DNA from: Tupaia tana
Lineage: Eukaryota > Chordata > Mammalia > Scandentia > Tupaiidae
Direction: 5' to 3'
Assembly (NCBI GenBank): GCA_026018925.1
Contig: JAKSZU010000005.1
Coordinates: 85,111,386 to 85,175,385, forward strand
DNA length: 64,000 nucleotides
Below the pieces are notes generated by a model. The model worked only from the letters and a program-made list of their open reading frames with translations. It made no database searches and was not told where the DNA came from. This document shows, piece by piece, positions 9,515 through 20,722 of the stretch. Position numbers and translations under genes: made by a program. The number at the start of each line of letters is the position of its first letter. The first letter of the stretch is position 1.

Positions 9515-9775
9515 AGAGCTAGCAGTGGGGGTGTAATAGTAATGAGTAATGCAATGATCTGCAATGCAGACTCATGAGGGAGCGTCTTGTGTCTGGAGGT
9601 CCTCCTGCACATGCACACACAGTCCCAAAATTTGAGCAGGTTTATATGCATGTGCCCAATATCTGAGCTTGCTCAGGCTGGGAGTGGGATGGTGTGAGAT
9701 CCTGTTAGGAGTGCCTGTCTCTTCCTTTTTCCTTGTTTCTCTTTCTGTCTAATTTTCTCATGGATAAAATAAAAT
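9515..9775 (+). mobile_element. SINE-3 copy inside the LTR
   Basis: A weak head (AGCAGTGGGGGTGTAATAG), then GCAGACTCATGAGGGAGC and TCAGGCTGGGAGTGGGATGG. A CT-rich stretch (TCTCTTTCTGTCTAATTTTC) and an ATAAAATAAAATAAAC tail follow. It shares the order of parts with 30400-30618. Confidence 0.55.
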
Positions 9776-10110
9776 AAACTCATAAGAAATATAAAGGAAA
9801 TTAATTTTGCTCACAGTTTTAGAGCCTGGGACTTTCAAGACCAAAGCAGGGACAGGTCTGGTGTCTGCCGGGCTGCTGTTTCTTCTTTCAACATTGCGAC
9901 TTGTGTCAGCATCATCACATGACACAAGGTCAAAGAGCAAACCAGGTGAACACCTCATGAATCTCTGTTACAAAGGTCTTACTCCCATTCACAATGCAAA
10001 GATCCCTCACGACTTAATCACCTTATAAAGAATGACTTCACCAGTTAATGTCATATTAGCCGTTAAGCTTCAACACCTGAAGATTTGAGCGCACACATGC
10101 AGATTATAGC

Positions 10111-12415
10111 AGTAAATATTAGTATCTGCAGTTATATCAGCAATTTTAAATTTTCATACAGTCCTAAAGAAACTACCAACATGACAGCTACATCTTTGGT
10201 ACTCTTCTGGAAAAAACAATCGGATGCTAACAGTCACCCCTTGTACATTTAAATAATAAAAAAAGTCAATTTATCAATTGTGTTTTTACCTATTTAAAAA
10301 AACTATTTAAAAAAGGAACTTAACAGGGACACAGGGGTTCTTATTCTTACTCCATCTTTGCGCTTTTGCAGCACTTCAAGTACGATAGGCTTAAATTCAG
10401 TATTTCCAATATCCTTAAACTTCCTTTTCATATCAATTAAGAAAATTGATTTCCTAATAACCTGTTAAAGCTTAGGTTCAAAGTTAAATTTATTTCAAAT
10501 ATGGAATATATTGCTCTCCATGACAAAAAGTAGAACTACATTCTCTGCTACTCTGTTAACTAAGGCAGATAATCTAGATTAGATTTTATACTTAAGCATC
10601 AAATTCTCTGCAAATCAGGATATTAATTTGTCATCTCTTTGTACTTTTTTGAGGTCTATAATAAAAACAGAAAAGTAAATATGAATCTTCAGGGGAACAT
10701 TTAATTTCCTGCTAGAATAGTCTGAAATGGGAATATCAAAGCAGTAAGGATACTTTGGTCAATAGCTTTAATATCTTGAGCTATTGATATATAAAACGAG
10801 ATAGAAGTGCCTATTGGCAAAAGTTCTCTTTTACTCAGTCTGAATGATTTAAAATAAGAATTGTATTACTTACTGTAAGTGCCTTTGAAGTTTCATAAAC
10901 CAACCTTCTCTTTTACAAATAAAAATATGGAGGCTAGCATGCTTAAATTATTTTAGGAATGTAAAACCCCTCTGTTATTTTAATCTTTCTTATTTAGAAG
11001 GGGTAAATATTGCAAAAGATACATACTTCTCATATTCCGCTGTCTAGGAAAGTACAGGGTACATGCAGAAATGAATTGAATCTCTATTAAATATATTTTC
11101 AAAGAAAATTCACAGTACTTTTTTTTTTTTTTTTCCAGAGAAATACAAATCATTCATGAGGTAGACCTTGACAATAACTGTCATTCAGCATTATTTGTGA
11201 AGACTCTGGAAGGTGAACAAGAAGATTTTTTTTTTCCTGAGTGCAGCCAATCTATCAAAATTTAGGATATATTTATATCTTTTAAAATACATGTCTTTAC
11301 ATGGGTTTAATTTGTATAAAACTCTTAATTGCAATATAATGTTCTTTTCTTCTATACCTCACTAATATTTTTAAAGGAGCATGTTGTTCAACTAAAACAA
11401 AACAAAACAAAACTACACTTTAATGCCCTAAATCTATTAGTAATTCCAATTATTTATTTATATATTCATTTACTCACATTTTGGCAATTTAAAAAAATAT
11501 ATTTAATACGTTGAATAACTTCTGGGATCTCTGAAAACAAAGATCTTATCAATTATTTCTCAATATAAGGTAGAAAGGGAGCATCAATTCTGCCATGACA
11601 GTGGATATAATAGAAAATAAAATTTAGCTTTATACATTTTAATGTGAAGAATAGAATCCTGAACCCTGAAAATCATGCAGATAGATTTTTACTATGACAT
11701 TGAGGAAAAGCCCAATTTGTATTGAAACACATTGTCTAGTGCGGTCCTTGAGGATCATGGGAATATGATAATGTTGGTTCTTAGAGGACACAGTGCAAGC
11801 GAAAGATTGATTTGAGCCACCCAAGAGACTGAGAAAATTAAAAGAGACAAAGAAAAGGAAGAATGGTCAATAACTCCAATCAACCTTTGGGGAACATCAG
11901 TGTCAATTCCTTCTTTTACTCTTCTCTTAAACATAGGTTAACTGAAAGTGAAAAGAAGTAATACGTTCTCCCCATATGCAAATACAAAGATGGTTTCTAA
12001 AACTATTTTCTTTTGTATCATGACACAATCTGTACACATTATTTTAACTAGCAATTTCACCTGAACAAAGTAATTTGTCTCTTTTTAAAATAGCATCATT
12101 TCTACGTACACGGACATTCAAGTACACGAAGGACATCAGTCACAACTGGTTTCTATTTCTTCTTTCTAAATCTAAGTATTAGTGAATGAATGAACATTTT
12201 CCATAGATGTTTCAACTGTCCATATAAATCATTCAGTTTAAAAAACATTTTCATTTTAGTAGCATTCCAAAAAGTTTGCTTTTACTCTATTAAAAGGGTT
12301 AATGTAGATAGTTAATTTAGCCAATAATTTGACTATTATGTTAAATATACCAATTCAAAACTTATGGGACAATTAATTCAAATATCATATTTAAGTTTCA
12401 TTAAAAGTGAGTGTG
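10111..12415. other. Repeat-poor AT-rich stretch
   Basis: 2.3 kb without a SINE, notable in this window. There is an interrupted T run at 11119-11136 and an (AAAAC)n at 11395-11412. No coding signal or known repeat recognised. Confidence 0.5.
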
Positions 12416-12691
12416 TTTTTTTGTTTCTTTTCTTTTTTTTTCTGTAATTTTAGAGATTTTTGTTGTAAGGCACATGCACACACTAGGGAGACAAAAAGAG
12501 AGAGAAAGTGAGAGATTAACCCCCAGGGATGATGACAATGCAGAATCCCTTCTCCTCCGAGCTCTTCTTGCAATTTGGGGCATGCACACTCATGCACCTG
12601 GTATGAGTATCAAGCCTCTGGGTCTGGGAGTCAAACCATATTTGGACATGTGAGAGTCTAGCACCTTAATCACTAAGCCACCAGCTGGCCT
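12416..12691 (-). mobile_element. SINE-L, middle-aged
   Basis: T-rich start, TTGTAAGGCACATGCACAC, CTTCTCCTCCGAGCTCTTCTTGC, GGTCTGGGAGTCAAACC (box B reverse) and AAGCCACCAGCTGGCC at the head end. Confidence 0.9.
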
Positions 12692-13417
12692 CCTGCATGT
12701 TTTAATGTATGTGAATTATAAAATAATTGAGTTTTTTATTTTGACTTACTTAATAAGCTTATCTATGGAAAGTTAATATTTCATTTAATATATTTTCTCC
12801 TCATTATTTAAAAAATTTGAAATAAATATGACAGTGCTTTGAATTGTTCTTATTTTTCCAAGCAAAAAAAAAAAAAAAAAAGAAAAAAACAGCTTGTGTG
12901 GGTTGATACTGACAAAGAACATAAATATAGAAAGACAATAATTATCCTACTAAATCCTACCACAGATGGAGAACATTTTTGTCTTTTCATATATTTTTTT
13001 TCCCAGAGATAAACTCAAAACAAGATAAGCTGATCATAACTTTGAACTGTTTCCCTTTTTGTGAACAAAGCATTGTAAGATTACTGTGTCTCATTGAGTG
13101 CTATTCATAATCTTGATTTGCTCAAAGATTTTTTTAAGATACTGCAAATGTATACTAAAAAACAGAAATTAACTTAATGAACTTAATGTATTCATTACCC
13201 AACTTCAGCAGTTATCAAATACATGATGAATGTTATTTCTTTTGTGTGCCTACCCATTTACTACTCATGACTATTTCAAAGTTAATTCCAGGCTTCAGAG
13301 ATCTTTACTGTTGATAGCTGATACATAATATGAGGTCATTAGGAAAGTCACAGGTGTTTTTCTATGTAAAAATACCTTGTGACTTTCCCCATGACACTTA
13401 ATATAATTCTCTTTGCT
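12692..13417. other. AT-rich DNA
   Basis: A19-class A run at 12864-12881; nothing else recognised. Confidence 0.4.
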
Positions 13418-13684
13418 TTTTTTTTTTTTAAAGAATTTTTTGTCTTAGGCATGTGTACTCGTGAGAGAAAGAGACAAAGACAGTGATAAGGAAAATGAGA
13501 AATCGTCCCTCAGGGAGGATGGCCACATTGCAATTCCTTCTCCTCCATTCTCCTCCTGGAATCTTGGGCATGCATGCACAAGAGCCTGCCTTAAGTTTCA
13601 AACCACTGGGTCTGGAACTTGAACCATAGTCAGCCATGCGGGAGTCCAGCGATATAACTGCTTGCTAACCCATCTGCTGGCTCC
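13418..13684 (-). mobile_element. SINE-L, middle-aged
   Basis: T run, GTCTTAGGCATGTGTACTCG, CCCTCAGGGAGGATGGCC, CTTCTCCTCCATTCTCCTCC, and GCTAACCCATCTGCTGGCTCC at the head. ATAATTCT-type duplications flank it. Confidence 0.9.
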
Positions 13685-13849
13685 AATTACCATAATTCTT
13701 TTAATATTTATTTTACTGAATAGTTTAAACATGTTTAGTATCTGTAATATTTACATACTATTATTTTTAAATCCTTTTTAAATTTAAAAGGAAAAATAAA
13801 AAGAAATGATAGAGCTGACCCCATGGAATAGTGTCTAGGGATAAAAAAT

Positions 13850-13990
13850 GCTAGTGAAAAAGTAGGACTAATGTCAACTTCATTGTCCATTAGCAGGAGT
13901 TTAACATTCGAAGTGTCATCTCTTAGGCCTCAGTTTCCTCATGTATGAAGTAAGAACGAAAATACTGTACTTGTTAACAGAATTGTTATA
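13850..13990 (+). mobile_element. MIR fragment
   Basis: CTCAGTTTCCTCATGTATGA followed by AAATACTGTACTTGTTAACAG matches the MIR core downstream of box B. An ancient tRNA-SINE relic shared by mammals. Confidence 0.65.
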
Positions 13991-15065
13991 AGAAATAAGA
14001 TACACATATATAATTCCAGCACAAATAAGTGACCTTCCCTACTGACTAATTTTATTCTACATTTTCTGACCATAGCCATGGATGAAAATGCTGAATGTAG
14101 TAAAAAAATCACTTACCATTCAGGCTTCAAAAATATGAATATAATTTTGTAAGTGTAATTTAAGTATGACTTTACAGTGCGAGTTAGTGGGAATAAATGT
14201 ATCTTCAAAAACTTCTTAAATACTTTTGTTTTCAATTTTATCATTACTGATAAATTATTCCAAGTGATGATTCAAATACAGAAATCCTAAATTCGAGTTT
14301 ATGTATTATGCTTCACAGAAATTTTGGTAATTTATGTTCATTTGATGTTAAAAAACCCCTATACTTTATAAATAGAACATATTATAAATTTAGTTTCAAT
14401 TTATTACCAGAATTTTAAAATTCAGGGAAGGTAGTAATGCATATTTATTCCAGTAAAAATATTATATGACACATAAAATAGTCTTCTAGAAGTTTTGAGA
14501 ACTGTAAAGTAGATGTTTATGCACAGCAATAATCTCTAAAATGGTAACATTGGGAATTTGGAGGATACTTTATTATAAATGTAAATATGCCTTTTTTTTC
14601 TGATAGAAACAAATTCAAATTTTGGTAAGTTGGCCTAAAGTAACCCTTTTAAAGGAACAAAAGAAGAATCACTTAACATAATTGGACAAATTATCTTTTT
14701 TTTCCACTATAGAATGTATCATTATAATGACTTATAAGTACCTTAAACTATTTACATTATAGAGAAAATGATTACAATGTATTTAGAAATGGAAAATAGC
14801 TCATGTAAAGCCTATTAACTCTGGAGTGGATGCAGGCTTGCAACAACTAAGAATATGCCTGTAAAAAAATCATTTACATTGTGACCATCACTCATGTATA
14901 AGAGGGCTGAGTTATTTAAATGCTTCAAGCCTTTCACGCTATCAATACTGAGGAACATGGGCTATTCCTTCTCTACATCTAAACTTTCCTTTTATAGGTT
15001 GTCTATGAAATATACATCTCATAAAACTTTGTTAGAGGTACTTATCTTTAAAGTTGGGTAAATTC
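13991..15065. other. AT-rich DNA
   Basis: No repeat family or gene recognised. Confidence 0.4.
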
Positions 15066-15332
15066 TTTTTTTTTTTATTTGGAGAGGTTTTTGCTATAGG
15101 GCACGTGCACTAGCCAGACAGGCAGAGAGAGACAGAGAGACAGAAAGCGAGAACTCACCCCACAGGGGGGATGGCTATGCCACAATCCCTTCTCCTCCAT
15201 TCTCCTCTCGGGATCTTGGGCACACACGCACATGCGCCCGGTGTGAGTTTTAAGCCACTGGGTCCAGGACACGAACCACGGTCAACTACATGGGAGTCCA
15301 GCGACATAGCCATTACGCTAACTGCTGGTCCC
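15066..15332 (-). mobile_element. Young SINE-L with target-site duplication
   Basis: TTTGCTATAGGGCACGTGC to GCTAACTGCTGGTCCC. AAGTTGGGTAAATT flanks both sides (15052-15065 and 15333-15346). Confidence 0.95.
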
Positions 15333-15384
15333 AAGTTGGGTAAATTGTTTTTACAAGCAAAATGATATATAGTGAAATTGTTTA

Positions 15385-15577
15385 AAAATATAATGAGAAT
15401 AATAGTAATCTGAAAAAAAATTGATGATAAGCTATTTGATGATGATGATGTGGATAGTAATGACTTTGTCTTGACTGATATGCAAGGTATTTCTTCTGGG
15501 AAAAAGAAATGTAATACACTGTAAAGATACATGTGATTCAATGTAATATAAACAAGATATGATAATAATAAATAAAA
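15385..15577 (+). mobile_element. Unidentified dispersed repeat, copy B
   Basis: Aligns with 766-955 over its length. Shared runs include AGCTATTTGATGAT, AAATGTAATACACTGTAAAG and GTGATTCAATGTAATATAAA, then GATAATAATAAATAAAA. In the shared frame it reads DKLFDDDDVDSNDFVLTDM and ends in TAA after CNTL. No clear target duplication seen. Function unknown. Confidence 0.6.
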
Positions 15578-15902
15578 TTGAAAAATGGAAAAGAAAAGAA
15601 ATATTGATAGTTGAAAATAGTCCCTATTGAGAGTGTACTTATGATTGAACTAAAGTCAATGTACGATTCATACTTCTACCGAAGCAGCACCCATATGCCT
15701 AATTTTTTTTTTTAGAGTAGGTCCCTGGTTTTCAGGAAAGGTACTACATAGATTATTATAGAAACATCCTGACAAGTCCTGAAGGTACTCTGGGAGTTGA
15801 GGAAGATGCACCAAGAACACTCCGTTGGATGGGGAAAGGAATTAACAACGCTCCCTATTGCCGTTCTTGGTAATAATGGGGTCTGGTGTACCTTCTTTTG
15901 CT
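15578..15902. other. Unique DNA
   Basis: No repeat or gene recognised. Confidence 0.4.
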
Positions 15903-16084
15903 GAATCTCTCTCTCTCTCTCTTATTCTCTTTCTCTCTCTCTTTTAAATTTGCTAATGTGTGCATGTGAGCACTAGAGAGAGAAAGAGAAAGTGAGAATG
16001 CACCTCCCCCGCCATGAGGGATGGTCATGCCACAATCCCTTCTATGTATATCCTCTTTTTGGGATTTTGGGCATGTGCACATGT

Positions 16085-16117
<33 letters not shown>

Positions 16118-16205
16118 GTGCTTCTCAAGCTGTAAGGTCTGGAATGCCAATAATGCCATTGGTCATATAGGTTTTGGCCACCATCTCATTGACTGTCCCT
16201 AGATA
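15903..16205 (-). mobile_element. SINE-L, old, with TG/CA expansion
   Basis: Minus-strand copy: GCTAATGTGTGCATGTGAGC, CACAATCCCTTCTATG, GGGATTTTGGGCATGTGC. (CA)n at 16086-16115 sits exactly where young copies have the alternating GCGCGTGTGCGTGC block. The CT block at 15905-15945 beyond its tail is extra. Confidence 0.85.
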
Positions 16206-16496
16206 GAGCTCTTTTAAAAGAGAATTAAATGAGATCATTAGTGGCCCAAAAAGGAGAATGCATGAAAACAGCAACTTAGCACCTGTTTTAGTCTAGTTCC
16301 AATCCTGTTAAATAAAGTCATTAAGCTTTTCTATATTTTTGTCTAATCAAAGTCAGTACCTAAATCAGACACTGGTTACATATTTGATCAGGAGAATTTG
16401 TCATGGGCTATTGTTTCTGAATCAGGAAGTCAAAATTATCTAAGCATAATGTTTAAAATGCAGACAAGCAATGTTCCATGGAGTGTTAACAATGGA

Positions 16497-16725
16497 AAAC
16501 GTTAGACTTGATTGCCAGCCAATGAAATGGTGGTTCAGGTGACTGGATCCCACATGCTGTGTGAATCTGGAACTGGCAGCAAGAAAATCACAAGGTGGAG
16601 GAGAAGGGATTACCCCCATGGGGGTGTTTTTGACATTTTCTCCCTCTCTCCTCTCTTTCTCTCTCCAGGGAGCTCCCACACCCTCTGGGAAATTATGGGA
16701 AAAATAGAAAGAAAGAAGAAGTAAA
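16497..16725 (+). mobile_element. SINE, partly deleted long form
   Basis: TTGCCAGCCAATGAAATGG head, GGTGGAGGAGAAGGGATTAC core, a perfect 14-bp palindrome ACCCCCATGGGGGT at 16612-16625, CT-rich stretch and CTCCCACACCCTCTGG end. The part between box B and the core is mostly missing. Confidence 0.8.
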
Positions 16726-16825
16726 ACTTGAGGAAAACTTAACTGAACATAGAAGCATAAGGAAGGGAGGAGTGCTATTCATAAAAAAGTAAGAGTGAAA
16801 TCATTCCCTTAAGAAATGTACGACC

Positions 16826-16972
16826 CAAGTTCCTGAAAGAATGGAGGAGAAACGATCGCTGCATAGCCATCCACCTAGGGAGTGATTTCTCACTTTTCCT
16901 CTCTGTCTCTCTTTGGAGAGTGCACACGCCCTATGGCAAATGAACAAACAAAAAACATCGAAAGGTAAATTA
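16826..16972 (+). mobile_element. SINE-L, head missing
   Basis: Begins in the core (GAATGGAGGAGAAACGATCG) and runs to CACGCCCTATGGCAAATG with a CAAACAAAAAACATC tail. It directly precedes the next SINE. Confidence 0.8.
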
Positions 16973-17243
16973 TTGGGCCAATGCCATGGCCTAGTGGTTA
17001 AAGAAGTCAGATCCTACCGAGCTGACCACGATTCAAATCCCAGTCCCGAGCACCTTGGAAAACATGCCCACTGCTTGTGCATGCAATTCCCAAATCGAAA
17101 CAGGATGGAGAGACGGAGGGGAAAGGATGCAGTGTAATCATGCCTCATTGTGGGGGTGCTCTACCTTCTCTCTCCCTCTCTGCCTTTTGGGTCTCTCTGG
17201 CAAGTGCACACAACCTCTAGCAATATAAGAAACAAAAAGTCAA
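16973..17243 (+). mobile_element. SINE-L, old copy
   Basis: GGGCCAATGCCATGGCCTAG head, box B GATTCAAATCCC, TTGTGCATGCAATTCCC, GAGACGGAGGGGAAAGGATG core and CACAACCTCTAGCAA end. Confidence 0.85.
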
Positions 17244-17567
17244 CTATTTCATAATTTGTGGTTTAAGTTCCTGTACTGTGTCTAGGGGGACTGATGACCA
17301 TTTAACAGAAAAGTGTCAAATGGTCTTTTCTTTCACATGCCTTCATCTGGTGATGCTTACTCTGGGCAAGCTCAGCACACTGATCTCCCAGTGGATCCAG
17401 GGAGGAATTCGGTAGCAGATACTGAGCATATACATATAGCCTTACCATTTAAACAAAGCTGGATAATATCATTGGGTACTGCCATTAACAGTAAAAATTA
17501 TACCACACTATGGTTCTTTTATGCTGTTTGTGTAAAACACAACTTTATCTGGTTTATAGAAAGTTCA
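17244..17567. other. Unique DNA
   Basis: No repeat or gene recognised. Confidence 0.4.
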
Positions 17568-17758
17568 TCTCTTTTTTTTTTTTTCCTGAGATTTATGCAA
17601 TAGGATATATGTTCTTCCCAGAGAGACGTAGAGACAGTGAGATTGAAAGTGAGAAATTACTCCTCAGGGAGGATGACCATATCACAATCCCTTCTCCTCC
17701 ATTTTCCTCCCAGGATCTTGGTCACTCACACACATGTGAACAGTGTGATTTTTTTCCT

Positions 17759-17789
<31 letters not shown>

Positions 17790-18140
17790 GAGAGAGAGAG
17801 ATTTTTGCTATAGGGCACGTGCACTTGCCAGATAGACAGAGAGAGACATAGAGACAGAAAGCGAGAAATCACCCCCCAGGGGGGATGGTCATGCCGCAAT
17901 CCCTTCTCCTCCATTCTCCTCTCGGGATCTTGGGCACGCACGCACACGCGCCTGGCGTGAGTTTTAAGCCACCGGGTCCGGGACACGAACCGCGGTCGAC
18001 TACGTGGGAGTCCAGCGACATAGCCATTACGCTAACTGCTGGTTCCCCAATGTGATTTTCAAACCGATGGGTTCAGGACTTGAACTTCGGTTGGCCATGT
18101 GGAAGACCAGCAATATAACCACTACACCAGCTTCTAGCCT
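17568..18140 (-). mobile_element. SINE-L (old) split by a younger SINE-L
   Basis: The outer copy has parts 17568-17755 (T run, ATAGGATATATGTTCTTCCC, CTCCTCAGGGAGGATGACC) and 18048-18140 (TTCAAACCGATGGGTTCAGG to CACCAGCTTCTAGCC). A younger copy sits between them. Confidence 0.9.
17756..18047 (-). mobile_element. Young SINE-L nested in an older one
   Basis: Long T run, ATAGGGCACGTGCACTTGCC, CACGCGCCTGGCGTGAG, CGGTCGACTACGTGG, CTAACTGCTGGTTCCCC. The duplicated site is AGTGTGATTTTT / AATGTGATTTTC of the host SINE. Confidence 0.95.
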
Positions 18141-19284
18141 CATAAGGCAATTTAATCGTAAATAGTATTAATAGTGATGTTTCTTCTGCAGGATCCATTA
18201 TATGGGTAGCTGAGATAATTCTCCTACTCTTACTTTGAAAAAATATACTTTATTGTGGTAACTTTGGGATATCCAAGTGGATTTATAATCCAGATAGGTA
18301 GATGTCTACAAAAACTTTTGGCAGAATGAAATGTTAAGATGCTCAGAATGACACATTGTTTGGAAAATTAGCATATAACATGATTCCTAAAAATATTACT
18401 ACAATTGTATTTCTGTGATATTAGTTTGTAATACAATTCTTACAAATATTAATGTAGTAAATGTACTACTAAAAATAATTTTATTCCTAGAAATAACAGT
18501 TTAACAAACATACTCATTTATGTATATACCAAATTGAAATTTCCCAAGTTGTTTTAGATCTGCCAGCACAGTAGGAAAAAGACTATCTTTTTGGAAATTC
18601 AGTAAAGAAAACCACACATCATTAAAGAAAATGTTAATATGCTTTCATTACGAAAAATATACTTTACATCACATGAAGTACAAAACCAAAAAAGAGAAAT
18701 AAAATAAAAATGTGTACTCTTACAGTATGCCTAAAAACCTTTTGCAGATGAGCTACAGAATACTTCATCAGAGGATATTTATTTTAGGCTCATTATGATC
18801 CTGGCCTAGTGTTTAACTCTTAATCTCAGCTACAAGAACAAGAGCCCCAAGAAAGCTGTGTAAATGAACATACAAAAGACATTTCTCTTGTACTAACAAA
18901 TGTGGTTATGATCTCACATAATTATGTGTTCTTTTGTGATCTAAAAGTAGAAATCACCATTTAATTGGAAAGAATAAAATATATTTTAGCTAGTTTGGTC
19001 ATACAGGGGTCTAGCATAAATTCTAAAAACACTTGCTGAATTCTTGGGTGTGCAGAAGAGAGAGAGATGCCATATTGAACTTCTAGGAATGATTCCCATT
19101 GTTTGTGTCTATCATGATGCCAAAGAAGCTGTTGCTTCAGCTCAGTCCAAATGATTGTCAGACGAATCTGAAATCTGCTTGTTCAGCTTCTAGATCTAGA
19201 ACCTCATCAGGTATGTTAGTTGGCCAGTAGAATTGAGACATTTATCTCTCATCTCATCTGTTTCCCAACTAAAAGAGTATTTTT
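18141..19284. other. AT-rich DNA
   Basis: 1.1 kb with no SINE and no recognised gene or repeat. Confidence 0.4.
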
Positions 19285-19549
19285 GTTGTTGTTCTTTTTC
19301 TTTTTAAGAGAGATTTTTGCCATAGGGTGCATGTGCTCACCAGAGAGACAGAGAGACAGAAAGCGAAAAATCATCCCCAAGGGGAGATGGCCAAATCACA
19401 ATTTCTCCTCCTCCATTTTCCTCTCAGGATTTCGGGCATGTATGCATACATGCCTTGTGTAAGTTTCAAGCCTCTGGGACCAGGACTTGAAATGTAGTTG
19501 GCCATGTGAGGGTCCAGTGATGTATCCACTAAGCCATCTTCTGGCCCAG
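19285..19549 (-). mobile_element. SINE-L, middle-aged
   Basis: TTTTTGCCATAGGGTGCATG, CCCCAAGGGGAGATGGCC, CCTCCTCCATTTTCCTCTC, and AGCCATCTTCTGGCCC at the head end. Confidence 0.9.
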
Positions 19550-20223
19550 AAAACAGTTTTAATTCAAGTTTCCAGAGAGGGTATTGATATGCCAAACAAT
19601 CTAAAACACATATAGTCACTGCATTAGTATAAGTCAAACCAGGAAGAGGGTTAAATAGGTTTTAAGCAAGAAATCCACATTTTCCCTACAGTGTATTTTC
19701 CCCACATTTTCTACTCATATGAAGAAGAATCTATAGAACTTCACTATGGTAGTCTTCAGGTTCCTATTGAATTGATGTTGAAGACTGGTAAAGACTAAAC
19801 TTTATTTTTATAAAGAGAAAAAATAATCATGTTTTTAAATCAAAAGATCAAAGAAAGATGTTGGAAACAGCCATTCAAACCCTTCTTCCTTTTAGATGTT
19901 AGTTTTGTTTTGCTAGATATTTCAGCACGGGGTTGTTTTCCCAAGAGGGAATGGGCCTCAATGCCATATCACTACTAGACAGTTTAGCAAAGAGTAACTC
20001 AAATTAGAAAGAAGTCAAGAACAGAGAATTACTTTGGTGAGGTAAAAATAGAATCTTGCTACCAGTTTTAATTATTTATTCTCTCCAATGTTCCCCTAGG
20101 AATTTCATTCTATAGGATAACAGCATTTTTCTTTCCTACATACAGGGACATTCACTCTTCTAGGTGGCTAGAAGGAGATGAATGAGACAAAAACCTTACC
20201 TACTAAATGAAGGCTACAGTATT
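19550..20223. other. Unique DNA
   Basis: No repeat or gene recognised. Confidence 0.4.
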
Positions 20224-20310
20224 GGTGCTAGCAGGTGGCCTAGAGGTTAAGGCACTGGACTGACGTGATCAACTGTGATTCAAGTCACGGTGGCTTGAGA
20301 CTTATAGGTG

Positions 20311-20355
<45 letters not shown>

Positions 20356-20472
20356 TGGAAAAGAAGGGATTGCGGTATAGCCACCATCAACCCTGGGGGG
20401 TGATTTCGTGTCTCTCTCTGTCTCTTCAGCATGTGCACTGTCCTATAACAAAAAAATCTAAAAAAAAAAAAA
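20224..20472 (+). mobile_element. SINE-L with (TG)n inside
   Basis: GTGCTAGCAGGTGGCCTAG head, GTGATTCAAGTCACGG, then (TG)n at 20313-20351 in place of the alternating block, GGAAAAGAAGGGATTGCGG core and TGTCCTATAACAAAA end. TTACAGTATT duplicates flank it. Confidence 0.9.
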
Positions 20473-20649
20473 GTTACAGTATTTAACAAACACAGGGGTC
20501 AGTAAAGAAAAAAAAATATGGAGAAATATTTTTGTAATAACTATTACATAACTTAGAGACATTATTTGAGTATCAGATATATTTTAAGGATAAAATGCTA
20601 TTTAAATCCAATTATTTATGCAAAATTGTGGTGAAACAGTCATCACCCA

Positions 20650-20722
20650 TTTATTAAGCACCCTTTGAGCTTTATATAATAGCCTACACACACGTAGTAT
20701 ACATGGAACACACAGTCTAGTA
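20650..20722. mobile_element. Possible L2/MIR-age relic
   Basis: TTATTAAGCACCCTTTGAGC and CACACAGTCTAGTAGAAAAA resemble a common ancient mammalian repeat motif ('TTATTGAGCACC...CACAGTCTAGT'). Too diverged to place. Confidence 0.3.

Larger units (their letters stand above)
8895..10110 (-). mobile_element. MST-like MaLR LTR fossil carrying three SINEs
   Basis: MaLR LTR in reverse. Parts: 8905-8937 (GTCTTAGTTTGTGCTGCT), 9491-9514 (CTGGTAATTTATAAGAACAG) and about 9776-10110 (TGCTCACAGTTTTAGAGCC, ACTTAATCACCTTATAAAG). Two tandem SINE-L copies and one SINE-3 lie inside. The LTR is older than all three. Solo LTR; nothing internal recognised. Confidence 0.75.

Noticed and set aside
9515-9775. Interior sequence of the MST-like LTR element
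   Set aside because: The segment has SINE-3 parts and an A-rich tail, and the LTR continues on both sides, so it is an insertion.
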